NCBI GenBank assembly: GCA_025141675.1
Contig: CP081161.1
Location: 2,578,001-2,642,000 of the forward strand
Length of the DNA stretch: 64,000 bases
Origin: Rhodobacteraceae bacterium S2214
Lineage (GTDB): Bacteria > Pseudomonadota > Alphaproteobacteria > Rhodobacterales > Rhodobacteraceae
Direction: 5' to 3'
Below are positions 56,285 to 64,000 of this stretch, piece after piece (position 1 is the stretch's first letter; each line of letters starts with the position of its first letter). A program made the translations under genes and the position numbers. Below the pieces are notes generated by a model that did no database searches, was not told the DNA's origin, and worked only from the letters and a program-made list of their open reading frames with translations.

Positions 56285-57151
56285 CTAAAGCAACTGCTCT
56301 GGCGGCCCATCGCCTTCGTTTGTTGGCGTTTCTATGTAATATAGTTTCGCATTGATGATTGCGCCCCATAAAATCAGGTAGGCACTGATATAGAGCCAAA
56401 GCAACATACCGATGACAGCGCCGATTGATCCGTAGACCTCATTGTAGCTCGCGAAGTTGGTTAAGTAGTACGATAACCCTGCCGACGCGCCGATCCATAC
56501 CACAACAACAATCGCCGCCCCCAAGGTGATCCACGGCCTGCGATGCGGCTTCATATTGGGTCCGTACCTGTACAATATGCTCAGCCCCGAAAACAGAACG
56601 GCCAAAGCGATCAGCCAACGCACCCCTTCTAGCAACATGGTCGTCGAAACAGGCAGCGGGATAAAGGCCAGGATCACCGGCAACACGACGACAGACATCA
56701 AAGCAACCGTCGCCAGCAAAACAAGAGATGCGGTTAACAGTAATGCGACCAACATTTGCCGCACCCCGCCCCGCTGTGGCGCTGCCTCAATCGCGTTGAT
56801 CCCGCTCATCAAAGCACCAACAGCGGCGCGTGAAGACCAAAGCGCCAGCATAATAGAGACAAGCGTCGTCCACCCCAACGTTTCAGATCGGGCGCTCAGA
56901 AGGCTTTTGATCTGCGCCTCGAAAATTCCGTATGCTTCTTGTGGGATGACGTCGCGCATCAATTCCAACTGGTCAGACACGACCACGGGATCAGCAACCA
57001 AACCAAAGACCGCAATAACAGCCGCGATCCCCGGAAACACACCAAACATTCCGAAAAACGCCACACCAGCTGCAATCAATCCGATATGACGCGTCCCCGC
57101 TTCGATCCAGACATCATAGGCGGTGCGCCAGATTTTGAGCAGGTTTTGCAA
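56285..57151 (-). CDS. YihY/BrkB-family membrane protein
   Basis: Protein of 288 residues with six TM helices. Family marks: HIGLIAAGVAFFGMFGVFPG near 22-41, ALWSSRAAVGALMSGIN, YRYGPNMKPHRRPWITLGAA and YGSIGAVIGMLLWLYISAYLILWGA near the end. Function in bacteria is unclear (the 'virulence factor BrkB' name is historical). It is separate from the T1SS operon, with 161 bases between. Confidence 0.94.
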   Translation of the reverse strand: MQNLLKIWRTAYDVWIEAGTRHIGLIAAGVAFFGMFGVFPGIAAVIAVFGLVADPVVVSDQLELMRDVIPQEAYGIFEAQIKSLLSARSETLGWTTLVSIMLALWSSRAAVGALMSGINAIEAAPQRGGVRQMLVALLLTASLVLLATVALMSVVVLPVILAFIPLPVSTTMLLEGVRWLIALAVLFSGLSILYRYGPNMKPHRRPWITLGAAIVVVVWIGASAGLSYYLTNFASYNEVYGSIGAVIGMLLWLYISAYLILWGAIINAKLYYIETPTNEGDGPPEQLL

Positions 57152-57365
57152 AGCGTTCTCCGGTTTATCACCTTATACCTAGGGCAATGTTCGGCGCTTT
57201 TCCACTTGAAGATGAGCATCCATCTGAACTCCACAAAAACAGCAACTTACAGACCAAAGCTCAATCATCGCCCGACACCCTGATCCGTTTTTCCGCACAA
57301 TCACGAAAGTAAAGGTTTGCCCGAGAAAGGAGTGGCCTTACACTCAGAGAAAACAGGCGAGTCCA

Positions 57366-57989
57366 TTGAAGAATATATCCCAGCAGGTCAGCATCTTAGC
57401 AGACAAAATTCACCAATTGCGCGCAACGCGTGACCGCGTTCTCGTGGCCATGGCAGGCGCACCCGGCAGCGGTAAATCCACGCTCGCGGAAGAGGTCGCA
57501 CGTGTTCTAAACGCCCAGAAGTGCCGCAGTTTGGTCGTGCCGATGGACGGCTTTCATCTAGATAACGCCATCCTCGAAGACCGTGGACTTCTGCCCAAAA
57601 AAGGCGCACCTGAGACTTTCGATGGCGAAGGTTTTCTGATTATGATCAAAAGACTGCATGCCAAAATGGATGTAATCGCCCCCACCTTTGATCGCAATCG
57701 TGATCTATCTATCGCAGGCGCGGTTCATATCCCAAGCGACGTGCCGGTTATCATCGCCGAAGGCAATTACCTGATGTTTGATGAGGACCCGTGGAACGAC
57801 ATCACGTCACTTTGGGATTTAACCGTCAGGTTGGACGTTCCGATGGACGAATTGCGAGGCCGATTGATCCAGCGGTGGCTGAACCAGAATTTGTCTCGTG
57901 CCGCAGCAACAAGACGGGCAGAAAGCAATGATATTCCAAACGCAAAACGGATCATCGAAAAAGCGCTTACCTGTGAAATAACGCTGTGA
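57366..57989 (+). CDS. FrcK-like nucleoside/sugar kinase family protein
   Basis: P-loop kinase of 207 residues of the pantothenate kinase/uridine kinase-like group: Walker A AGAPGSGKSTLAEEV (about 30-44), the substrate Asp/His in VVPMDGFHLDNAIL, APETFDGEGFLIM and PVIIAEGNYLMFDEDPWND. In sugar ABC operons related proteins are annotated as fructose-uptake kinases; here no transporter is adjacent. TTG start at 57366; no ATG fits before the P-loop. Confidence 0.88.
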   Translation: MKNISQQVSILADKIHQLRATRDRVLVAMAGAPGSGKSTLAEEVARVLNAQKCRSLVVPMDGFHLDNAILEDRGLLPKKGAPETFDGEGFLIMIKRLHAKMDVIAPTFDRNRDLSIAGAVHIPSDVPVIIAEGNYLMFDEDPWNDITSLWDLTVRLDVPMDELRGRLIQRWLNQNLSRAAATRRAESNDIPNAKRIIEKALTCEITL

Positions 57990-58056
57990 ATTGCCATAGT
58001 AACCGGCTGTCAGGCACCATATACTAGGTGAAACCGCTGCCAAAGGACTGCCATCC

Positions 58057-58674
58057 GTGCCGCCGCTCGAAGATCTGATCGCCTGCCCTCATTGCGATAC
58101 GCTCCATACCAATGCTGCACTAGCTGAAGGTGCGCAGGCGCATTGCGTGCGCTGTGGTGTCGTGCTGAAAACCGAACGCGCGACTGCGATTGTGAGCGTT
58201 TTGGCCTTATCGATCACGTCGTTCCTGCTGATGGTTGCGGCGATCAGCTTTCCGTTCCTGAATTTGTCGGCCGCAGGTCAGACCAACAGCACATCTGTAC
58301 TGGGCGCTGTGATGGCCTTTTCTGATACATTCACCCTGCCCTTAGCGGCGGCTGTGGCGGCGTTTATCATCTTTCTGCCACTGATCCGGCTGGGCGCAAT
58401 CATTATGGCTGTCACGCCGCTGGTTGCGGGAACGACGCCTTCCTTGCTGGCCCGACGTTCCTTTGGCCTGTCCGAGACATTGCGTCCTTGGTCGATGGCG
58501 GAAATCTTTATTGTCGGGGTCGCGGTTGCACTGGTGAAGGTGGCCGGTCTGGCTTCAATCGCATTTGGGCCTGCCTTCTGGGCATTCACTGTTTTGGTTG
58601 TCCTGACATTTTTTCAAGACACGTTGATTTGTAGGTATTCTATATGGCGGGCGCTGGACACATCGAAGGCTTGA
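58057..58674 (+). CDS. PqiA-like membrane protein, N-terminal-half type
   Basis: Protein of 205 residues with GTG start (AAGGA nearby). It corresponds to one half of the ~417-residue PqiA of E. coli: a zinc-ribbon-like start with CxxC pairs (ACPHCDT, HCVRCGVV) and four TM helices (about 45-65, 95-115, 120-140, 165-185). With the next gene it would form the inner-membrane part of the Pqi system. The 3' end overlaps the next gene by 31 bases. Confidence 0.9.
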   Translation: MPPLEDLIACPHCDTLHTNAALAEGAQAHCVRCGVVLKTERATAIVSVLALSITSFLLMVAAISFPFLNLSAAGQTNSTSVLGAVMAFSDTFTLPLAAAVAAFIIFLPLIRLGAIIMAVTPLVAGTTPSLLARRSFGLSETLRPWSMAEIFIVGVAVALVKVAGLASIAFGPAFWAFTVLVVLTFFQDTLICRYSIWRALDTSKA

Positions 58675-59279
58675 TCACCGCCCGCGAGGCTGGTCTGGTC
58701 GCCTGTCGCCGTTGCGGTCAGGTGCAGGATATACATGCGTCCGAATGCCCCCGTTGCCACGCGACGTTACACAGCAGGTCGCCGGACAGCCTGCAAAAAG
58801 TGTGGGCCTGGATGGTGGCAGGGATCATCTTGTTCATTCCCGCCAATATTTATCCGATGTTGATCACGCGCCAGTTGGGCGACGAAACCAGCAGTACGAT
58901 CTTGGGGGGTGTCATCGATCTGATGCATTACGGATCTTACGGGATTGCCGCGATTGTGTTTGTCGCGTCCATCGTCATCCCGTTGGGCAAATTCTTTGCG
59001 ATTGGATACCTCGCCATCAGTGTGCAGAAGAAATCCAACTTGAACATGCACCAACGGCACAAACTGTTTGATGCGGTCGAATTCATTGGCCGTTGGTCCA
59101 TGATCGACGTCTTTGTGGTCGCAATTCTTTCGGCCCTTGTTCAGCTTGATACTTTGGCTTCAATTAATCCGGGCATTGCCGCTATTAGCTTTGCTTTGTC
59201 TGTTGTATTTACCATGCTTTCCGCTCAAAGCTTTGACCCACGTCTCATTTGGGACGCAGATAGGGCTGCCGCCACATGA
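58644..59279 (+). CDS. PqiA-like membrane protein, C-terminal-half type
   Basis: Protein of 211 residues with a second zinc-ribbon-like start (ACRRCGQVQD and ECPRCHATL) and four TM helices. Signature ILFIPANIYPMLITRQLG and IDLMHYGSYGIAAIVF. It starts inside the previous gene and overlaps pqiB by 4 bases, so the set is translationally coupled. The E. coli version fuses both halves; splitting is seen in many alphaproteobacteria. Confidence 0.92.
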   Translation: MAGAGHIEGLITAREAGLVACRRCGQVQDIHASECPRCHATLHSRSPDSLQKVWAWMVAGIILFIPANIYPMLITRQLGDETSSTILGGVIDLMHYGSYGIAAIVFVASIVIPLGKFFAIGYLAISVQKKSNLNMHQRHKLFDAVEFIGRWSMIDVFVVAILSALVQLDTLASINPGIAAISFALSVVFTMLSAQSFDPRLIWDADRAAAT

Positions 59280-61732
59280 CCACAACACCGTCCCCCGCGC
59301 CGCTTGATGTGCGCGAACCAGAGCCACGTAAAACACGGCGCATCAGTTGGATTTGGCTTGTGCCTTTGGTGGCCCTTGCAGTGATCCTAAGCGTGGCGTG
59401 GTCCACCTACCAAGATCGGGGCGTCCTGATCGAGATTGCGTTTGAAAACGGATCAGGCATCAGCAAAGAAACCTACCTGAAGTATCGCGATATTGACGTG
59501 GGCCTTGTTGAAAAGGTCACTTTTTCTGATGATCTAGAGGTCGTGTTGGTTGACGTGCGTGTGGACAAGGAAATCGCGCCCTACCTTGATGACGACGCTA
59601 TCTTTTGGGTTGTCCGGCCCGATGTAACGCTGCGCGGTGTGTCCGGGCTCGATACTGTTCTGTCTGGCGCGTACATCGCTGGCAAATGGGACACCGAAGC
59701 AGACGTCGCGCAGTCCGAATTCATCGGTCTTGAAAACCCGCCGCTGTTAGCCACGAACGATGCTGGATCGGAAATTATCTTGCGGGCCCCGAATGGTGCG
59801 TCCTTGGCCCAAGGTGCCCCGATCCTCCACAAAGGATTGCAGGTAGGTTTCCTTGATGAACCCGTACTGGACCCGACGGGTAATGGCGTGATCGTGTCGG
59901 CCTTTATCGAAGAAGAATTCGCGCGGCTTGTCACAACTAATACGCGGTTCTGGGACACGTCCGGTTTCTCGGTGTCTGTAGGTGCATCCGGTCTGAACCT
60001 TGATGTCGATAGTATCGCGTCGCTGATCGAAGGCGGCATTGCATTCGATACGGTAGTGTCCGGCGGACGCCCGTTGGGTGAATCCCGTGGCCCCGACATC
60101 TTTGATGTTTTTGACGATGAACAGGCCGCCCGCGAAAGCCTGTTTGAGCGTCCCGACCGCAACACATTGACTGTTGGTATTCTGTTTGACGAAACGGTCA
60201 ACGGTCTGCGTCAGGGATCTGCCGTGAAATACCAAGGTGTTAACGTCGGCGAAGTGGCCGCGATCAATGCCATTGTTGTCGATGATAATGGCAATAAACG
60301 GGTCCGTTTGCGGACCACGCTCGATTTATCCCCGTCACGGCTTGGGATTTCAGACGAAACATCTGACGATGACGCGATGGTCATCCTTGCCAGCTTCGTG
60401 GCCCAAGGGATGCGGGCGCGTCTTGTGACAGGAAACATCCTGACGGGCGCACTGGATATCGAACTGGTCGACGTTGAAAACGCCGATCTGTTTTTCCTTG
60501 ATCCGGACCGCGAACCGTTCCCGATCATCCCGACAACCGCGTCTGAAGTTTCAGACGTTGCCGCTACCGCCGAAGGTGTGATGGAACGCATCAACGAATT
60601 GCCGATTGAAGAATTGATGCAAGGCGCGGTCGATCTGATGGCCAGCATCGAAGCGCTTGCCACCGACGGCGATCTGAAAGCGGCCCCTGCGGAACTGCGC
60701 ACGATCTTGGCTGACATCAGCACAGTCATCGCATCAGACGGCATTCAAGGCGCACCAGATACGCTGCAAACATCGCTTGATGGTATCCAAGACGTAGTCG
60801 CCGAAATTTCGGCCATCGTCGCAAGTGCGACCGAGGCCAACCTTGTCGGATCGTTGTCTGAAACACTCGCCGCTGCCAATGACACGGTAGCCACCATCGG
60901 CACCGCGTCTGAGGCTCTACCGTCGATCATCGCCGAAATCGAAGCATTGGCGAACAAAGCCAACGCGCTGGAAGTCGAAGCATTGCTGGCCCAAGCCAAT
61001 CAGACGTTGGCCAATATCGACGCAATTCTTGTGGATGAAGCAACCACCGAAATTCCAGCCACAGTTACCGCCGCAATTGATGAAATTCGCGGCTTGGTGA
61101 CAGATGTGCGCGATGGCGGTGCCGTTGATAACCTGACCACCGCATTGGCAGATACAAGCAACGCAGCCCGCGCCATTTCGACCAGCGTGGAAAGCCTGCC
61201 GGAATTGGCCGAACGGGCGACCAACCTGATTACACAGCTGGAAACCGCGACGGCGAACTTGCCCGCCATCACCGAACAGATCGAACAGTTGACGGTCAAA
61301 GCAAACAGCGTGGAAATCGAAGCGCTTGTGACCCAAGCAACCCAGACCTTAAACGCCATTGATACGATCCTGCTGAGCGATGGCGCAAACGAACTACCGG
61401 CTGCGTTGACAGGCGCTTTGGACGAAATGAACGTCTTCCTTGCGACGGTCCGCGAAGGTGGGGCGCTTGAAAACGTGAACGCCGCTCTTGCGGCTGCAGC
61501 GGACGCCGCGAATTCCATCGACACGGCGGCACGTGGTCTGCCTGCGCTGTCTTCCGAAACGGCGCGTTTGGTCAATACGATCAGCGCTGTGGCAAACGCC
61601 TACGGAGAACAATCACGGTTCTCGAGCGACACAGCCGCCACCTTGCGCGATATTCAGGCGGCCGCCGATGCGGTCACGTCCCTCGCACGGGCCATTCAAC
61701 GCAACCCATCATCACTTCTGACAGGGCGATAA
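59276..61732 (+). CDS. pqiB: PqiB-like MCE protein with repeat tail
   Basis: Protein of 818 residues, much longer than E. coli PqiB (about 546). One TM helix (about 22-42), three MCE domains (about 50-140, 163-260, 297-400, with YLKYRDIDVGLVEKVTF, ILHKGLQVGFL and VKYQGVNVGEVAAIN), then an about 375-residue helical tail. The tail holds three related units of about 114-120 residues, starting near 444 (PIEELMQGAVDLMASIEAL), 565 (EVEALLAQANQTLANIDAIL) and 679 (EIEALVTQATQTLNAIDTIL). It would span the periplasm to move lipids. Confidence 0.94.
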   Translation: MTTTPSPAPLDVREPEPRKTRRISWIWLVPLVALAVILSVAWSTYQDRGVLIEIAFENGSGISKETYLKYRDIDVGLVEKVTFSDDLEVVLVDVRVDKEIAPYLDDDAIFWVVRPDVTLRGVSGLDTVLSGAYIAGKWDTEADVAQSEFIGLENPPLLATNDAGSEIILRAPNGASLAQGAPILHKGLQVGFLDEPVLDPTGNGVIVSAFIEEEFARLVTTNTRFWDTSGFSVSVGASGLNLDVDSIASLIEGGIAFDTVVSGGRPLGESRGPDIFDVFDDEQAARESLFERPDRNTLTVGILFDETVNGLRQGSAVKYQGVNVGEVAAINAIVVDDNGNKRVRLRTTLDLSPSRLGISDETSDDDAMVILASFVAQGMRARLVTGNILTGALDIELVDVENADLFFLDPDREPFPIIPTTASEVSDVAATAEGVMERINELPIEELMQGAVDLMASIEALATDGDLKAAPAELRTILADISTVIASDGIQGAPDTLQTSLDGIQDVVAEISAIVASATEANLVGSLSETLAAANDTVATIGTASEALPSIIAEIEALANKANALEVEALLAQANQTLANIDAILVDEATTEIPATVTAAIDEIRGLVTDVRDGGAVDNLTTALADTSNAARAISTSVESLPELAERATNLITQLETATANLPAITEQIEQLTVKANSVEIEALVTQATQTLNAIDTILLSDGANELPAALTGALDEMNVFLATVREGGALENVNAALAAAADAANSIDTAARGLPALSSETARLVNTISAVANAYGEQSRFSSDTAATLRDIQAAADAVTSLARAIQRNPSSLLTGR

Positions 61733-61733
61733 C

Positions 61734-62294
61734 ATGTTTAAACCACTTCTTTTGACCGTTGCCCTTACCGCGCTGACCGCCTGTTCCGGCCCGACCAATC
61801 GGGTCGAGATGACACCGTTGAATTCTACGTTGGATCTGCGGGCCAATGTCAGTTCCGCCATTGTGCGGACCGTTTCCCTGCCAAGCTATGCGGCAGCCGA
61901 AGAAATCTCGATCGAAAGCCCTGAGGGTTTGATCACCACCGATGGTGCATTCCTTTGGGCGGATGAGCCTGAACGGGCCGCTACGCTTACCATCACGCGT
62001 CACCTGAACGATATCCTGACTGCAACAATTGGCCCCGATCCGTGGCCGTTTGCTGGCATCCCAGATGTGGCCATTGAGGTCCGCGTCGAAGAACTGCTGG
62101 CGGGCAATGACGGGGTTTTCACCCTGCGCGGGCAGTACTTTATCGGGGGTGACGGGATCGATTACCCGAACAGTGCGCGCAGCTTTGCCTATACAACACC
62201 GCTTGTGGGTGAAGGCCTAAACGGCGTCGCACAGGCGCAGTCCCAAGTGATCTTGGAACTGGCCGAAGATATCGCCCGCGCTTTGTCGCGTTAG
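61734..62294 (+). CDS. pqiC: PqiC-like outer-membrane lipoprotein
   Basis: Protein of 186 residues with lipobox TAC (MFKPLLLTVALTALTAC). Belongs to the ABC-type transport auxiliary lipoprotein (DUF330-like) family: SSAIVRTVSLPSYAAAEEI, then LFADEPERAATLTITRHL-like stretch (WADEPERAATLTITRHLNDIL) and IAIEVRVEELLAGNDGVF-like (VAIEVRVEELLAGNDGVFTL). It would dock PqiB at the outer membrane. Starts 1 base after pqiB. Confidence 0.92.
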   Translation: MFKPLLLTVALTALTACSGPTNRVEMTPLNSTLDLRANVSSAIVRTVSLPSYAAAEEISIESPEGLITTDGAFLWADEPERAATLTITRHLNDILTATIGPDPWPFAGIPDVAIEVRVEELLAGNDGVFTLRGQYFIGGDGIDYPNSARSFAYTTPLVGEGLNGVAQAQSQVILELAEDIARALSR

Positions 62295-62295
62295 A

Positions 62296-63432
62296 TCAGC
62301 GATCCAGTTTGACCCACGCGCTGTCGCGCTTTGACGACCGGACACAGGCATCGATGAACTGCATGCCTGCGATCCCTTCGCGGATACCCGGATAGGTCAC
62401 CGCTGGATCAAGCGGGGTGCCGTCGCGCTGCGCCTCAATTGCATCTGCGGCTTCGCTATAGATGTTTGCGAACCCTTCCAGATAGCCCTCGGGGTGCCCT
62501 GCGGGGATGCGTGACATGCGGATGTTTGCATCCAACGCGCCTGCCCCGTTGGTGGTCAGCAGTTGCTTGGGTTCGCCGTGACGTGTGAACCATAATTGGT
62601 TCGGGTTCATCTGGCCCCATTCCAACCCGCCTTTGTCGCCATAGATGCGCAACGTCAGCCCGTTCTCATTCCCCGGTGCGACTTGGGAACACCACAACAT
62701 CCCCTTTGCCCCGCCACAAAAACGCATCATGACATGGGCGTTGTCGTCTAATTCTCGGCCGGGCACAAAGGATGACAGATCAGCGGCAAGGCTTTCGACA
62801 GACAGGCCGGTCACGAATTCGGTCAGGTTAAACGCGTGTGTCCCGATATCGCCAGTGGACCCACCTGCCCCTGACCGCGCCGGATCAACGCGCCATTCGG
62901 CCTGTTTAAATTCTTCTTTGTTCGTCAGCCAGCTTTGCGCATATTCCGCCTGCACGACCCGCAACTCGCCTAGATCGCCGTTTTCGATCATGGCCTTTGC
63001 CTGCCGCATCAGCGGGTAGCCCGTATAATTATGGGTCAGCACAAACAAGGCATCGCTGTCTTCGACGACTTTCGCCATCTTCTTCGCGTCCGCCATCGTC
63101 GATGTCAGCGGCTTATCGCAGATCACGTGGATGCCGCGTTTCAAAAATTCACGCGTTGGCGCGAAATGCATGTGGTTCGGCGTGACGATTGCGACCGCTT
63201 CGATCCCGTCTTTCAAGCGCGCCTCGCGGATCGCCATGGATTTGAAATCATCATACACACGGTCAGGTGCTAACCCCAAAGCCGCGCCAGAGGCCTGTGA
63301 TTTTTCGGGCGTTGAAGAAAGCGCGCCCGCGACGAGTTGAAAACGTCCGTCGATGCGCGACGCGATACGGTGGACCCCACCAATAAACGCGTCATTGCCG
63401 CCACCGACCATACCTAAACGAATGGGTCTCAT
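62296..63432 (-). CDS. Gfo/Idh/MocA-family oxidoreductase
   Basis: NAD(P)-dependent sugar dehydrogenase of 378 residues. Start at the second near ATG (63432, MRPIRLGMVGGGNDAFIG), with AAGGAG 8 bases upstream. The nucleotide loop is GMVGGGNDAFIGGVH and the catalytic Lys is in CDKPLTST (about 110). The chain contains QAEYAQSWLT and DIGTHAFNLTEFVTG. It oxidises a cyclitol or sugar; the substrate is unknown. It is downstream of the TIM-barrel gene with a 12-base gap. Confidence 0.92.
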   Translation of the reverse strand: MRPIRLGMVGGGNDAFIGGVHRIASRIDGRFQLVAGALSSTPEKSQASGAALGLAPDRVYDDFKSMAIREARLKDGIEAVAIVTPNHMHFAPTREFLKRGIHVICDKPLTSTMADAKKMAKVVEDSDALFVLTHNYTGYPLMRQAKAMIENGDLGELRVVQAEYAQSWLTNKEEFKQAEWRVDPARSGAGGSTGDIGTHAFNLTEFVTGLSVESLAADLSSFVPGRELDDNAHVMMRFCGGAKGMLWCSQVAPGNENGLTLRIYGDKGGLEWGQMNPNQLWFTRHGEPKQLLTTNGAGALDANIRMSRIPAGHPEGYLEGFANIYSEAADAIEAQRDGTPLDPAVTYPGIREGIAGMQFIDACVRSSKRDSAWVKLDR

Positions 63433-63444
63433 GATCATGTCTCC

Positions 63445-64000
63445 TTACAGGCCAAGCATCTTGCGGTTGGTCGCTTCATCGACAGCGCCGCCTGCGAAAT
63501 CGTCGAAAGCATGTTCGGTTACGCGAATGATGTGATCTTTGACGAACTGCGCACCTTCCCTTGCCCCATCTTCAGGGTGTTTCAACGCACATTCCCATTC
63601 GACTACGGCCCAGCCTGCGAAATCATTCGCGGCCATTTTGGCGAAGATCGCCCCGAAATCGACCTGACCGTCGCCCAAACTACGGAACCGACCTGCCCGA
63701 TCAACCCATGATTGGTAGCCGCCATAGACACCTTGACGGCCCGTTGGGTTGAATTCCGCGTCTTTGACGTGGAACATCTTGATCCGGTCTTTGTAGATGT
63801 CGATGTTATCGATGTAATCAAGGCACTGCAGAACGTAGTGCGACGGGTCGTAAAGCATGTTGCAGCGGGCATGACCGCCAAGCCGTTCGAGGAACATCTC
63901 AAACGTCACGCCGTCGTGCAGGTCTTCGCCTGGGTGGATTTCATAGCAAACATCAACGCCGCAATCTTCCGCGAGGTCCAGAATGGAACGCCAGCGGTTC
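63445..64000 (-). CDS. Sugar phosphate isomerase/epimerase-like TIM barrel protein (5' end outside window)
   Basis: Only the C-terminal ~185 residues are present. The frame is open to the window edge (upstream of the in-frame GTG it reads CYEIHPGEDLHDG), so the true start lies beyond 64000. Xylose isomerase-like fold marks: YEIHPGEDL, ARCNMLYDPSHYVLQ (metal site), KDRIKMFHVKDAEF and AVVEWECALKHPEDG. With the oxidoreductase it likely forms a sugar or inositol catabolic unit. Confidence 0.88.
   Translation of the reverse strand, partial: NRWRSILDLAEDCGVDVCYEIHPGEDLHDGVTFEMFLERLGGHARCNMLYDPSHYVLQCLDYIDNIDIYKDRIKMFHVKDAEFNPTGRQGVYGGYQSWVDRAGRFRSLGDGQVDFGAIFAKMAANDFAGWAVVEWECALKHPEDGAREGAQFVKDHIIRVTEHAFDDFAGGAVDEATNRKMLGL

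Overview
The window comes from an alphaproteobacterium of the Rhodobacterales (roseobacter group). The evidence is the Rhodobacter-type nuo gene order interrupted by small accessory genes (DUF5333 and DUF5337 types), a NuoE with a long C-terminal extension, a leucine/isovalerate (liu) operon, a fused PntA, lone TauD/carnitine-type enzymes, and moderately high GC. No rRNA, tRNA, CRISPR array, IS element or prophage was seen. Almost all of the sequence is coding and no intergenic gap exceeds about 270 bases.

Layout. 1-13355 (minus): respiratory complex I locus, nuoA-orf-nuoB-nuoC-sulfotransferase-nuoD-lipoprotein-nuoE-H3TH protein-DUF5337-nuoF-seven small accessory genes-nuoG (cut by the window edge). 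A strong terminator follows nuoA. 13548-14387 (plus): aminoglycoside/hydroxyurea-type phosphotransferase. 14384-23771 (minus): liu operon, read ivd, LprI-like, small membrane protein, LprI-like, LprI-like, mccB, SNase-like, mccA, GST, HMG-CoA lyase, methylglutaconyl-CoA hydratase, mostly joined by 1-4 base overlaps. 23895-26677: creA, a DegT-type aminotransferase and an AT-richer sulfotransferase. 26906-31545: gph diverging from glmU-glmS-alkD. 31560-39764: lipoprotein, moaA, secreted protein, M20 amidohydrolase, DUF3422, type III PLP ornithine decarboxylase, gamma-butyrobetaine hydroxylase-like dioxygenase, RluE-type pseudouridine synthase. 39767-42135 (minus): three related barrel-type lipoproteins. 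42226-45246: pntA-pntB. 45346-48377: methyltransferase-like membrane protein, SDR, ACR3 arsenite exporter, orphan membrane protein. 48432-56123 (minus): Bap-like Ig-repeat surface protein followed by its TolC, ABC transporter and HlyD type I secretion genes. 56285-57989: BrkB and a FrcK-like kinase. 58057-62294 (plus): pqiA split into two genes, pqiB (three MCE domains and a repeat tail) and pqiC. 62296-64000 (minus): Gfo/Idh/MocA oxidoreductase and a truncated TIM-barrel sugar isomerase.

How the genes work together. NADH made by catabolism, including the leucine branch, is oxidised by complex I, and PntAB exchanges reducing power between NADH and NADPH. GlmU and GlmS make UDP-GlcNAc for the envelope. 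The Pqi genes and the Bap/T1SS genes serve envelope lipid transport and surface adhesion. The most unusual parts are the passenger genes inside the nuo and liu operons, the domain shared by NuoE and its neighbour, the lipoprotein triplet, and the PqiB tail.
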